64,000 bases of DNA from positions 16,678,001-16,742,000 of the forward strand of contig NC_067205.1 of the NCBI RefSeq assembly GCF_026262505.1, read 5' to 3'. Source of the stretch: Trichomonas vaginalis G3. Taxonomy: Eukaryota > Parabasalia > Trichomonadida > Trichomonadidae. The notes below the pieces were generated by a model. It worked only from the letters and a program-made list of their open reading frames with translations, had not been told where the DNA came from and searched no databases. Each line of letters opens with the position of its first letter. Positions within the stretch are counted from its first letter, which is position 1. This document shows, one piece after another, positions 17,158 through 24,586 of the stretch. Made by a program: the position numbers and the translations under genes.

Positions 17158-17600
17158 TGTCTTGAAACAGTACAAATATTGTTCTGAAGCAGTGCAAGTC
17201 TTGTTCTGAAGCAGTGCAAGTATTGTTCTGAAGCAGTGCAAGTATTGTTCTGAAAAAGTACAAGTATTGTTCTGAAGCAGTGCAAGTCTTGTTCTGAAGC
17301 AGTGCAAGTATTGTTCTGAAAAAGTACAAGTATTGTTCTGAAAAAGTACAAGTATTGTTCTGAAACAGAAAATTTTTCTCACAAATTGAGAGCTTTTACG
17401 GGAAATTTGTTCTGAAAAAGTACAAGTATTGTTCTGAAAAAGTGCAAGTATTGTTCTGAAGCAGTGCAAGTATTGTTCTGAAAAAGTACAAGTATTGTTC
17501 TGAAGCAGTGCAAGTCTTGTTCTGAAAAAGTACAAGTATTGTTCTGAAGCAGTGCAAGTATTGTTCTGAAAAAGTACAAGTATTGTTCTGAAGCAGTGCA
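17158..17600. repeat. 22-bp minisatellite between divergent genes
   Basis: About 19 units of TGTTCTGAAGCAGTGCAAGT plus AT (variants AAAAAGTACAAG and CAAGTCT) with a strict 22-bp period, interrupted once at about 17360-17410 by AGAAAATTTTTCTCACAAAT and following sequence. The array runs to within a few bases of ATG on both sides (17157 minus, 17601 plus). Three units equal 66 bp, so long minus-strand ORFs through it are repeat artefacts. Confidence 0.93.
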
Positions 17601-17966
17601 ATGGACAACATCGAGCCATTAGATGAGGCAGTTTACCTAATTTAAATTAACGACTGCGTAAAAGACTACTTGCGCAAGGTCATGAAGCCCAAGGTCAAGT
17701 TCACCACTATTTCTGGAAGGGCTGCCTTGAATCTCGAGATTTCGACTGGAATTCCAATTGACGTACCAGACGGGACAGCCTACGACGACATAAAGGAGAT
17801 GAAGAAAGAAGCTCTTCTCAAGTTCTTTGCAAAGCGCCCATGGATACAACTTCCAAACAGAGAGAGTCCAATTCCACGAATTATACAAATTCTCAGAGCA
17901 CTGTTCCACTTCTCTGGTCAACCATTCTACATAACCTGTGAAGGCGACATCCAACCAGTTCAGTAA
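17601..17966 (+). pseudogene. Unknown GC-richer protein with one in-frame stop, about 121 codons
   Basis: ATG at 17601 directly abuts the last minisatellite unit. Fourteen codons later an in-frame TAA (17643-17645) interrupts the frame, which otherwise stays open to 17966. Downstream residues form an alpha/beta protein with KPKVKFTTISGRAALNLE near residue 35, an acidic helix and a C-terminal helix followed by a beta segment. Codons favour C or G at the third position (GAC, AAG, ATC, TTC), unlike neighbours and like highly expressed trichomonad genes. Without the stop the product would be about 121 residues. Function unknown. Confidence 0.6.
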
Positions 17967-18101
17967 ACCTTAACGTTTAACTTCACTTTTTTATGTTTTT
18001 TGTGAAAGTTTTAAAATAAATTGTTTTCATGAGTTTTAGACCATGTTAGAAATGAGGTTAGAAAACGTGTTAGATCTAACATGCTACCCTAAAAGTATTT
18101 T
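17967..18101. other. Spacer with one TTAGATCTAA repeat copy
   Basis: Contains TAGACCATGTTAGAAATGAG and GTTAGAAAACGTGTTAGATC, a diverged single unit of the 96-bp repeat family, which marks the right limit of the repeat-rich centre. Confidence 0.7.
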
Positions 18102-18960
18102 TCAATACTTTTTCAGCACTTTTCCGTAGTTATATATGAAAGACAATTCGAGATAAAAGTCATAGTACAATGGAATAATATGTTGCACACCATTTGTTGT
18201 GAACCAAACTTGAAAGTCAGAGAAACTGTTACTAGGTGGTTCGTAGAATTTAGAAGCAAAGTCATAAAAGTCCTTACCAATACATAGAAAACTATTGTTG
18301 CTTGAACTGAAACTTGCATGACACATAACATTTTGAGGGTCAAACACGTTTTTATAAACTGTCAAATCTGCTGGTGGAAGTATAAATTTAAATGGACCAT
18401 CTGGTGGTAATGGTTCGTTCTGGTTTAGTAACCGAAGAAATTGTGCCCAAGAACGTTTGTCTACTTTCCAATATAAAAACTCTGTATCTCTTGGAGGGTT
18501 AATTTCAATCTTTTGAAATGAAACGGTGGAGTTCATCTTGTCATATTCTAGTTTCAGATAGTATGTTCCATTTAGTAAAGAGTCGTATTTTTCTTGAAAT
18601 TCCCAATAATATTTGTTCATTTGAGTTTGAAAGTCATTTAGAGTTTTCTCAAGACTTTCGTCTGAACGAACTGTAAAGATTCTCATTTCGTCAAATTTGT
18701 CTATTAGACCATCAGAACCTTTATACTGCCCATGAAATATACTGCGAAATAAATGCGTTAGTTCTATTTGAAAACAAAACTCTTCTAAATCCTATTGCCT
18801 TTGCATCTGAAGGACTTTGAAGCCAACGAATTGGATAGTCAAACCTGTATGTTCGGGATGAAATTTCTTCATCTGAAATAGTCCTACCAGCATTTGTAAA
18901 GATATAGTCTAACGGTTTTGTATCTACTACTTTTGTTCTTTGTTTTTCAACCTGAAGCAT
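18102..18960 (-). pseudogene. Conserved Maverick protein, paralogue 1, one frameshift
   Basis: Two frames (18721-18960 and 18102-18686) together align end to end with the gene at 22956-23806. Shared landmarks are the N-terminal YRFDYP(I/L)RWL and AIGFRR, a central Phe-rich region, NVFD, HASFS followed by NSFLC, and a C-terminal SDFQVWFTT then LELSFIYNY. A frameshift lies about 18690-18750; the missing middle is readable in the third frame. Intact length would be about 285 residues. Beta-rich, no membrane helix or known motif. The two paralogues face each other across the integrase and fibre genes. A virion role is plausible but unproven. Confidence 0.8.
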
Positions 18961-19065
18961 TTAATATATGTAAAAATATATTGTTTTAAAATAGTATGCC
19001 ATTTCATATTTCTCATCTAACAAACAAGTTTCCCAACGGTCGTCTCCAACAAACTCAGCGTACAT
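18961..19065 (-). CDS. Small unknown ORF, 34 aa, abutting the next start
   Basis: The ATG at 19065 opens 34 codons (MYAEFVGDDRWETC, then a Tyr/Phe-rich end) and its TAA (18961-18963) directly touches the ATG of the gene at 18960 (TAAATG). It fills an otherwise empty spacer. The promoter of the downstream gene (TTTTTACATATATTAAATG) must lie inside it. Small size keeps confidence modest. Confidence 0.4.
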   Translation of the reverse strand: MYAEFVGDDRWETCLLDEKYEMAYYFKTIYFYIY

Positions 19066-19114
19066 TTCAAATAAAATAAAAAAATGTCACTTTTTTAAAA
19101 ATAAATTTTTTATT

Positions 19115-19360
19115 TCATGCAATGTTTAACACATCGAAAGGCATGTCCATAAGACGTTCTTCTTCTAACCTCTCTAGTCTGTTTGGATAATTGGCACGTG
19201 CTGTTTCCAAATCCATTTCGTAGCGAAGACCAGCCAGTTTGTCATAGACTTTTATGGGTCTTCCCTTCCTATATTTAAAATTCTTCGAAACTCTCCAACC
19301 ATATCTTTGTAACTCTGCTTTTATTCTAGCAGATTTTCTATCCATTCTATATGGGGGCAT
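19115..19360 (-). CDS. Small basic unknown protein, 81 aa
   Basis: Start at 19360 after TTTTATAAAAATG. The first 45 residues are strongly basic (MPPYRMDRKSARIKAELQRY), followed by an acidic helix with repeated LE/EE. Intact and tightly packed between genes. Could be a DNA-binding or virion core protein; no family recognised. Confidence 0.65.
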   Translation of the reverse strand: MPPYRMDRKSARIKAELQRYGWRVSKNFKYRKGRPIKVYDKLAGLRYEMDLETARANYPNRLERLEEERLMDMPFDVLNIA

Positions 19361-19390
19361 TTTTATAAAAATAAAAAAATATTTTTTTCT

Positions 19391-19974
19391 TTACTTTACA
19401 TAACCGCCTGCTGCCATAAGTCTTTGACGCCAACCCATACCAGCTAATGAAGGTTGACTTGGTTTAGTTTCCAAACTAAACTTTGGTTTTGGTTTATCTT
19501 CAGTTTTTGGTTTTTCTTCTTCTATCGGTTTTTCGTCACTTTTCAGTTCCTCTGACTTTACCTCACCTGCAGGAACAGTTGTGTCGTCAACATCTTCATA
19601 AATATCATATGCCATTTGTTTTTGTTTTCCTTTCAACTTTTTGTGTTTGTTGTAAAGTTTAGAATATTTCGACTCTAAGTCAATGAGATGTTCTATAATG
19701 AACTGTTGGTCAGTGAAGTAAACTTTTCCATCTGTTGTCTCGAAAGCTCCTTCAGACTTCAATATTTTATTTGTGAGAGTCTGTTTCTTTTTTGAGATAC
19801 TTGCCGTTCCATTTTTATGAAAAGTGACTTTGTAGTTAGGGTTTGTATTTCCAGACCTGGCACTTTCTATTATTGAATTTTCTCTTCATCTGTAAGTTCT
19901 TTGACAGGTTTTGACAATGGTTCTGAACTTTTTGTTTGTGGTGTCAAATCTACCGTTTCAACTTCTTCGGTCAT
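19391..19974 (-). pseudogene. Unknown Maverick protein with coiled coil and Lys/Pro tail, one frameshift
   Basis: An ATG at 19974 (MTEEVETVDLT) begins a frame ending in tandem stops near 19870. A second frame from about 19870 continues without interruption to 19391 and covers a beta-prone segment, a helix with KLYNKHKKLKGKQKQ, a Pro/Glu/Lys-rich linker and a C-terminal GMGWRQRLMAAGG. The shift is a net of one base. Full length would be about 193 residues. The upstream sequence TTTTTTACTGAGATGAAATG is also found before the gene at 20143. Confidence 0.65.
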
Positions 19975-19980
19975 TTCATC

Positions 19981-20143
19981 TCAGTAAAAAATTTTAGTTT
20001 GTTTGTTTTCAACTGGTTGTTTAGGTTTTTTAAGTCGGTCTAAAACTTCCTGAGGTATAGGAAGAACTTGACAAACACGTGTGTAACTGCTGGAAGCCGA
20101 CAAATCCATCTTGAACTTATTTGTCTCAATGCTGTATTGTTCA
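19981..20143 (-). CDS. Small Maverick ORF, about 42-54 aa
   Basis: A 42-residue frame runs from ATG 20109 (MDLSASSSYTRVCQVLPIPQ) to TGA at 19981-19983. The frame is open further upstream to near the ATG at 20141-20143, which is one base out of frame, so either the start is 20109 or a one-base loss occurred near 20140. The 3' end carries the block TTTTTTACTGAGATGAAATG, which both terminates this gene and leads into the gene at 19974. Confidence 0.45.
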
Positions 20144-20195
20144 TTTCATCTCAGTAAAAAACTTTACATTCCCCACGTTTGAGGGTTGAGGTTGG

Positions 20196-20561
20196 TTATT
20201 GTTTACCCACTTGTGCATGGTTATATCCTCTGTTAAAGAATCTTTCACCTTGGTCCATATAGTGTCCTGCTTGGTTATAGTAGTCATTTGCTTTGTTATA
20301 ATAGTTTCCTGCTTGTCTTCCTACATTGTCCATCCATCCTTGAACTTTTCCTCTTGTTTCAGGATTTGGAATAAGATTTGTTGCATCTCGTGCTACATCC
20401 CAACCTTTCTGTACAGTTTGTATAATAGGTTGTGCTTTCTCTTTCAGTATACCTAATGTACTCAAAATCTTCCTTCCAACTCCAAATACACCTCTGGCTA
20501 TTGTTCCCACTGCGGGCAAAAATCTGGATGCAACTCCTGCTAATGCGCCAAATAAACCCAT
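20196..20561 (-). CDS. Adenovirus pVI-like amphipathic virion protein, 121 aa
   Basis: Starts MGLFGALAGVASRFLPAVGT. Gly2 makes N-myristoylation possible, and residues 2-40 form a Gly/Ala-rich amphipathic helix typical of membrane-lytic minor virion proteins (adenovirus pVI, Polinton PX). A second helix, a Pro turn and a Tyr/Asn/Gly-rich tail with repeated YN/YY units follow. The protein likely sits under the capsid and disrupts membranes at entry (inference). A second frame continues from the C-terminus (20196) to the TGA that overlaps the next ATG at 20143 and encodes NNNQPQPSNVGN and a VKFFTEMK end, so a one-base frameshift near 20200 probably shortened it. Confidence 0.65.
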   Translation of the reverse strand: MGLFGALAGVASRFLPAVGTIARGVFGVGRKILSTLGILKEKAQPIIQTVQKGWDVARDATNLIPNPETRGKVQGWMDNVGRQAGNYYNKANDYYNQAGHYMDQGERFFNRGYNHAQVGKQ

Positions 20562-20579
20562 TTCTTATGGGTTAAAAAA
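20562..20579. promoter_or_regulatory. 18-bp divergent start region (pVI-like / integrase)
   Basis: TTCTTATGGGTTAAAAA lies between the minus ATG at 20561 and the plus ATG at 20580; two start sites share the shortest possible promoter. Confidence 0.4.
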
Positions 20580-21533
20580 TGACGAATCCAAACAAGGACC
20601 CCTATGTTTCTAAAGCGACAAAGAAAGCACTCATGATAAAAATCTTTAGTTCAACACCAAATGCTTGGTTTATGGATATCTTGGAAAACATTCGAGAGTT
20701 AGAACAGATGGACCACCATACTGGTTAATATTTGTTGGTCAAAACACAAGATACTGTGAAGCCATACCATTATGGTCCAAAAATATTTTAGATGTGAAAA
20801 CTGCTTTGACAATATTCGTTGACAAATACCATCCAACAAAACTGACATCTGACTGTGAAAGTTCTTTCAAATCAGATGATGTAAAAAACTATCTGCGTTC
20901 AAAAAATGTAAACCAATATTTCATTGTCGACCAAAACCATTCTGCTCTTGGTGTCATTGACGGTTGTATAAAATGTTAAGAGACTTAAACCAACCACAAG
21001 GTGGTGAAGCAAATGAAATGTCATATGACGACAAATATAGACACTTCTCCATGGCAAAGATGAGACAAGTTTTAAATATTTACAATAGCCGTAAACAAAA
21101 AGGTTTGGGAAACCACTCCCCGAAGAAATGAAAAACAACCCTGACTTAGAGAAAGACTATATATTTAATAATTTAGTCAAAAGAGACAAACAAGAAAGAA
21201 TGCCGGGCTTCAAACTTCAGAAAGGTGACAAAGTAAAAATAGAAATACCCAAACGCGACCCATATGAAAATACTATTGACTATGACAACAATGGGAACCC
21301 GACAGGTACTCACATTCGTGTTCGTAAAAATAGAAGAAAGTATACAAGAGAATATTATGAAGTTTTAGGCAACATGGCAAATGTACAGACTGCAAGCAGA
21401 AGATAAAACTACTATTGTCAGACCTCGTTTCAAACTTGTCAAAGTTCAAGGTGGTATACTTTCAAAGACAGTTCCTAACAAATATAAGACAACTCCTGAC
21501 GAATATGCTAAAGAAGTTGAAAATGACGACTAA
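20580..21533 (+). pseudogene. Maverick RVE/DDE integrase, multiple frameshifts
   Basis: ATG at 20580 opens a frame with NAWFMDIL (first catalytic Asp) that stops near 20730. The next frame, from about 20715 to 20979, has the core PPYWLIFVGQNTRYCEA, the second Asp in LTSDCESSF, and about 35 residues later HSALGVIDGCIK, where an Asp stands at the usual position of the catalytic Glu. A third frame covers LRDLNQP to the TGA near 21129. The next frame (21128-21406) begins inside that region and encodes a basic SH3-like tail (GDKVKIEIPK), and a fifth gives the C-terminus ending at 21533. Four frameshifts make it non-functional. It would have inserted the element. Its stop overlaps that of the fibre gene by two to three bases. 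Confidence 0.92.
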
Positions 21534-22937
21534 GCATTTCTATACCATGCGTAAACTGTCATGTAAGGTGGCATGTAGTCTTTACTTTGTCCCGTTGTTT
21601 GCGTATATCCTGAAACGCGTGTGTATGGTTTCCTCCTCCCTCAGTGTTACTCCAGAAACAATTTATAGCAAACTTAACGTTGTCTTTAATCATATCCTTT
21701 ACCTTTTGTCATTGCTGACCAATCCCAATATCTATGCTTATGCCAACCTGCTTGAGATGTACTTAAATCTATGTAGTGACTGTGTGCAGGTAAATTTTCA
21801 CCTGAAATCGTTTTACTTCCACCTGTTTCCTTTGAAGAGTTTGCACAATACAAAAACCTGTCGACTATTTGAGTCCAAGTTCCAAAACCCAGAACTGTTT
21901 CTGGTCTGGTAGAGTTCATTGACGTATAAATAGAGCCTATAGGATATAATGTTTGAAGTATTTCTGTCTTTAATGTTTGAAGCTCTGTTTTGTCTGCTTT
22001 CTTGTCATATAAATCTTGAGCAGTGAATTTAATATTATGTTCATCCTTCATGACATAAACATCTTTACATCTAATGTTTTTCATCGTCGTTATGTCGTCA
22101 TCCGATGTTAAACCTTGTGGAAAGTTAGGAGGTTTACAATATAATGCATCCCCACCAGTTTCTTCAACCGTTCCTTCAATACTTTCTATAGCAACAGTTG
22201 TAAAACTTGTATGTGTATGAGTCTTATTTGCTTTCTTCTCTAACTCATCGTTAACATAAGTTTTATCTGCTTTAAGGTCTAAACATCCTGAAACCCATCC
22301 TGTATCGGCTTTAGTTTTTAAAAATCTTCGATGTCCATTCATGGTACCAGTCAACCCTTTCTTTCATTTCGTTATCTTTTTCATCCACATATTCCTTATC
22401 TGCTTTCTTCTCTAACTTACTAGCCACATATCCCTTATCTGCTTTATTTTCAAGGCTAACGTTTAAGTCTGTTATTTCAGATATAGAATGTGTATGAGTC
22501 TTTTTAGAATATTCGTTTTCAGCTCTTGTCACTTCACTTGACATTTTATTGTCAACATATGTTTTGTCTGCTAGTTCAGGATGAGTATGTTCTTTTGTTG
22601 CATAAGCATTGTTAGCTCTTTCTTCTTCTTTTGCTATTGCATCGTCTACATATTCTTTGTCAGCTTTGTTGTCAACATCTGCTTTCAAAAGAAGTTCATT
22701 TATAGGTTTCTCGTTTAAAGTTCCTTTTGTTGGATTTATACAGACAGTATGGTTCTTATTGTCTTGAAACAGAAACTCATCTGTCATTGGGTTTAATGTC
22801 AGTTTTAAGTTTCCTTCTTTCAATGACTCAGATATCTTAGAATAGTTTGAAAAGTTTGTTGTGTTCTTATTTAGAGCTTGCATAATGAGTTGTCGGTTGT
22901 GTTGTATTTCTCTTATGGAAGCAATATCTTTCGACAT
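21530..22937 (-). pseudogene. Phage tail-fibre-like receptor-binding protein with collar domain, frameshifts
   Basis: ATG at 22937. The N-terminal frame (to 22311) has a short globular start and then repeated (N/E)KADKxYV units, the triple-helix/beta-helix stalk pattern of phage tail fibres. The second frame (22354-21686) continues the stalk and leads into YPIGSIYTSMNST, GFGTWTQIVDRFLY and LPAHSHYIDL, diagnostic of the phage tail-collar domain. Beyond the frame end at 21686, a third frame reads to the TAG at 21530-21532 with PPYMTVYAWYRNA, the standard collar C-terminus. The joints are single-base shifts (about 22320 in an A/T run and about 21600). Full length would be about 468 residues. A trimeric adhesin on the virion vertex is a likely role. 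Confidence 0.88.
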
Positions 22938-22955
22938 TTTTATTCTAGATAAAAT
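22938..22955. promoter_or_regulatory. 18-bp divergent start region with TTCTAGATAAAA
   Basis: TTTTTATTCTAGATAAAAT separates ATGs at 22937 (minus) and 22956 (plus). TCTAGA is palindromic, so the motif reads TCTAGATAAAA one way and TCTAGAATAAAAA the other, a symmetric bidirectional start. Confidence 0.55.
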
Positions 22956-23806
22956 ATGCTTTCAATAGAAAAAGAAAATTCAAGAGTTGCTACAACTAAA
23001 CCATTAGATGAACTTTTTACTAATGTCGGTCAAAAGTTTGAGACAGAGACCGTAAAGCATGAAGGCTATCGTTTTGACTACCCATTAAGATGGCTAAGAG
23101 ACCCATCTGTCACAAAAGCTATTGGCTTTCGTAGAATGAAGTTCATTTCAGAAGCCATACATGGTTTCCCATTTACGGTCGGTTTTGAAGTTCGATACTA
23201 TAACAAAGAAAAACGTATGTATGAGAAATTTGAACAGGGAAAACTTTTACAAGTTAGTTTGCTTGTAAACTTAGAAACAACTCTTCAAGCTTTTCAAGAA
23301 AAAATAAACGACATCTATATCGAATATGCAAAACAGTATAACATTGACGAGGGAGAGTACCATCTCGATATTATTTATGACAGGAAAAATGCAACTGTTA
23401 AAATCAATAGAATAGAAGACCTTGGAGAAAACGTTTATATTTCTACAAAATATAACAACTTGGCATGGTATAGATTTATGAGGATGTTAAATCAGCCTGC
23501 AGCATATCCAGTACACCCAGACTTTTATGAAGTCGAAAACCCTAATGGAACATATGAAAATGTTTTCGACCAAGATGCTATTATTGTTCATGCTTCATTT
23601 TCTGGCGCCCAAAACTCTTTCTTATGCTTGGCAAATGACTTTTACGAAAACCTACAAAGTTAATACGAACCACCAAGTGGAAGTATTTCAGACTTTCAAG
23701 TATGGTTTACTACAGATGGAAGAAAAAGAATAATTCCATTATACCATGCGTTTTACTTAGAACTTAGTTTCATATACAACTACTATCGAACGGTAAAAAA
23801 TAATTT
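22956..23806 (+). pseudogene. Conserved Maverick protein, paralogue 2, one premature stop
   Basis: A 235-codon frame ends at TAA 23661-23663; the same frame stays open after it and continues the homology with paralogue 1 (YEPPS, SDFQVWFTTDG, LELSFIYNYY) to about 23800. So a single nonsense change truncates the last 50 residues. The N-terminal half (TTKPLDELFTN, YRFDYPLRWL) is the better conserved. The 3' end converges directly on the minus-strand gene at 23808. Confidence 0.8.
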
Positions 23807-23807
23807 T

Positions 23808-24050
23808 TTAATACGGTTGAGGTGTTGGATTTGGTTGCCAACTAGACTGTGGTGCAGGTTCAGGCTGTTGTATAACAGGAGCTTGCTCTTCTGGTTCAGG
23901 GTCTTTAGGTATAATACCAACAAACTGACCTACCCTTTTACCAATATTTTTGACTCCGTTCCAAATTCCTCTTCCTACGGTTTTTATTCCATTCCATATA
24001 CCTCTTCCAACTCTTCTGAAGAAGTTTCCAATACTACTGAAGAAACCCAT
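23808..24050 (-). CDS. Second pVI-like amphipathic protein, 80 aa
   Basis: Starts MGFFSSIGNFFRRVGRGIWN. Gly2 with Ser5/Ser6 fits N-myristoylation, and residues 3-45 form a basic amphipathic helix with a duplicated GRGIWNG(I/V)K unit. A Pro/Gln/Glu tail follows. This resembles membrane-active minor virion proteins of adenoviruses and Polintons. It is smaller than, and not obviously a copy of, the one at 20196. Role in membrane penetration is inference. Confidence 0.65.
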   Translation of the reverse strand: MGFFSSIGNFFRRVGRGIWNGIKTVGRGIWNGVKNIGKRVGQFVGIIPKDPEPEEQAPVIQQPEPAPQSSWQPNPTPQPY

Positions 24051-24068
24051 TTTACTATATGTAAAAAT

Positions 24069-24431
24069 CTAATGTCCACCTAGTCTCTTACGTTTCCTGT
24101 TGAGTTCCATAGCATTCTTTAACTGGAGCTCATACATTCTGTTTCTCCTCTGGTAGAAAACATATTCTGGGTCAACTCCTGTGTTCGCGTCATCTGCATA
24201 AAGTTGTTTATATCCCACTTCAGGGTTTGTATAAAACTCTTTCCATCTCATATTTGCATACCATGGTGGCAAACCTAACGCAGCGTCATTTGACATGGCA
24301 GTTTGCATTTGTACATCTGTTGGCACTTGACCATAGTTTGCCATTGCAGTTTGTATTCTAACTTCATTTGGAATATTCTCTGGGTTTGGTTGTCCAGGTT
24401 GCTGTGCATTCGCTAAGTTCTGTGCGTCCAT
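24069..24431 (-). CDS. Unknown Maverick protein, 120 aa
   Basis: Start at 24431 (MDAQNLANAQ) after TCTAATATTAAATG. An internal 19-residue repeat is visible, with two copies of VxxQTAM(A/S)N near residues 24 and 42. A WY-rich core follows, and the C-terminus is basic (NRKRKRLGGH). Intact, and 18 bp upstream of the second pVI-like gene. Possibly a virion core protein. Confidence 0.65.
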   Translation of the reverse strand: MDAQNLANAQQPGQPNPENIPNEVRIQTAMANYGQVPTDVQMQTAMSNDAALGLPPWYANMRWKEFYTNPEVGYKQLYADDANTGVDPEYVFYQRRNRMYELQLKNAMELNRKRKRLGGH

Positions 24432-24454
24432 TTAATATTAGATAAAAATATCTC

Positions 24455-24586
24455 TTACGAGTACATATACTGAACATTTGCAGGTATTGGTTCATCTTCA
24501 TATTCTCTGTACTTTTCTGCCACGTCAAATAAATAAATGACACAATGGAAAAAACCTAAAACAAGTAGTCCTATTTCAAACCACAT
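24455..24586 (-). CDS. Small single-span membrane protein, 43 aa
   Basis: ATG at 24586 (after GTAAGTAA) overlaps the 3' end of the methyltransferase gene by 16 bp and opens 43 codons to TAA at 24455. The product begins MWFEIGLLVLGFFHCVIYLF, one hydrophobic helix near the N-terminus, followed by an acidic Tyr-rich tail (DVAEKYREYEDEPIP). It fills the only gap between two genes and has sensible codons. Small hydrophobic virion or membrane protein is likely. Confidence 0.6.
   Translation of the reverse strand: MWFEIGLLVLGFFHCVIYLFDVAEKYREYEDEPIPANVQYMYS

Noticed and set aside
17383-17410. Similarity of ATTGAGAGCTTTTACG in the minisatellite interruption to ATTGAGAGCTTTACG at 26403
   Set aside because: Only about 15 bases with a one-base gap; insufficient to claim a shared element.
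17158-17619. Long minus-strand ORF through the 22-bp minisatellite (CTxSEQ/FRTxL-type repeats)
   Set aside because: All three frames are open because 66 bp has no stop; the gene's own ATG is at 17157.
18102-18960. Adenain-like cysteine protease
   Set aside because: No ordered His-Asp/Glu-Gln-Cys pattern; the HASFS/NSFLC segment has a Cys and a His in the wrong order.
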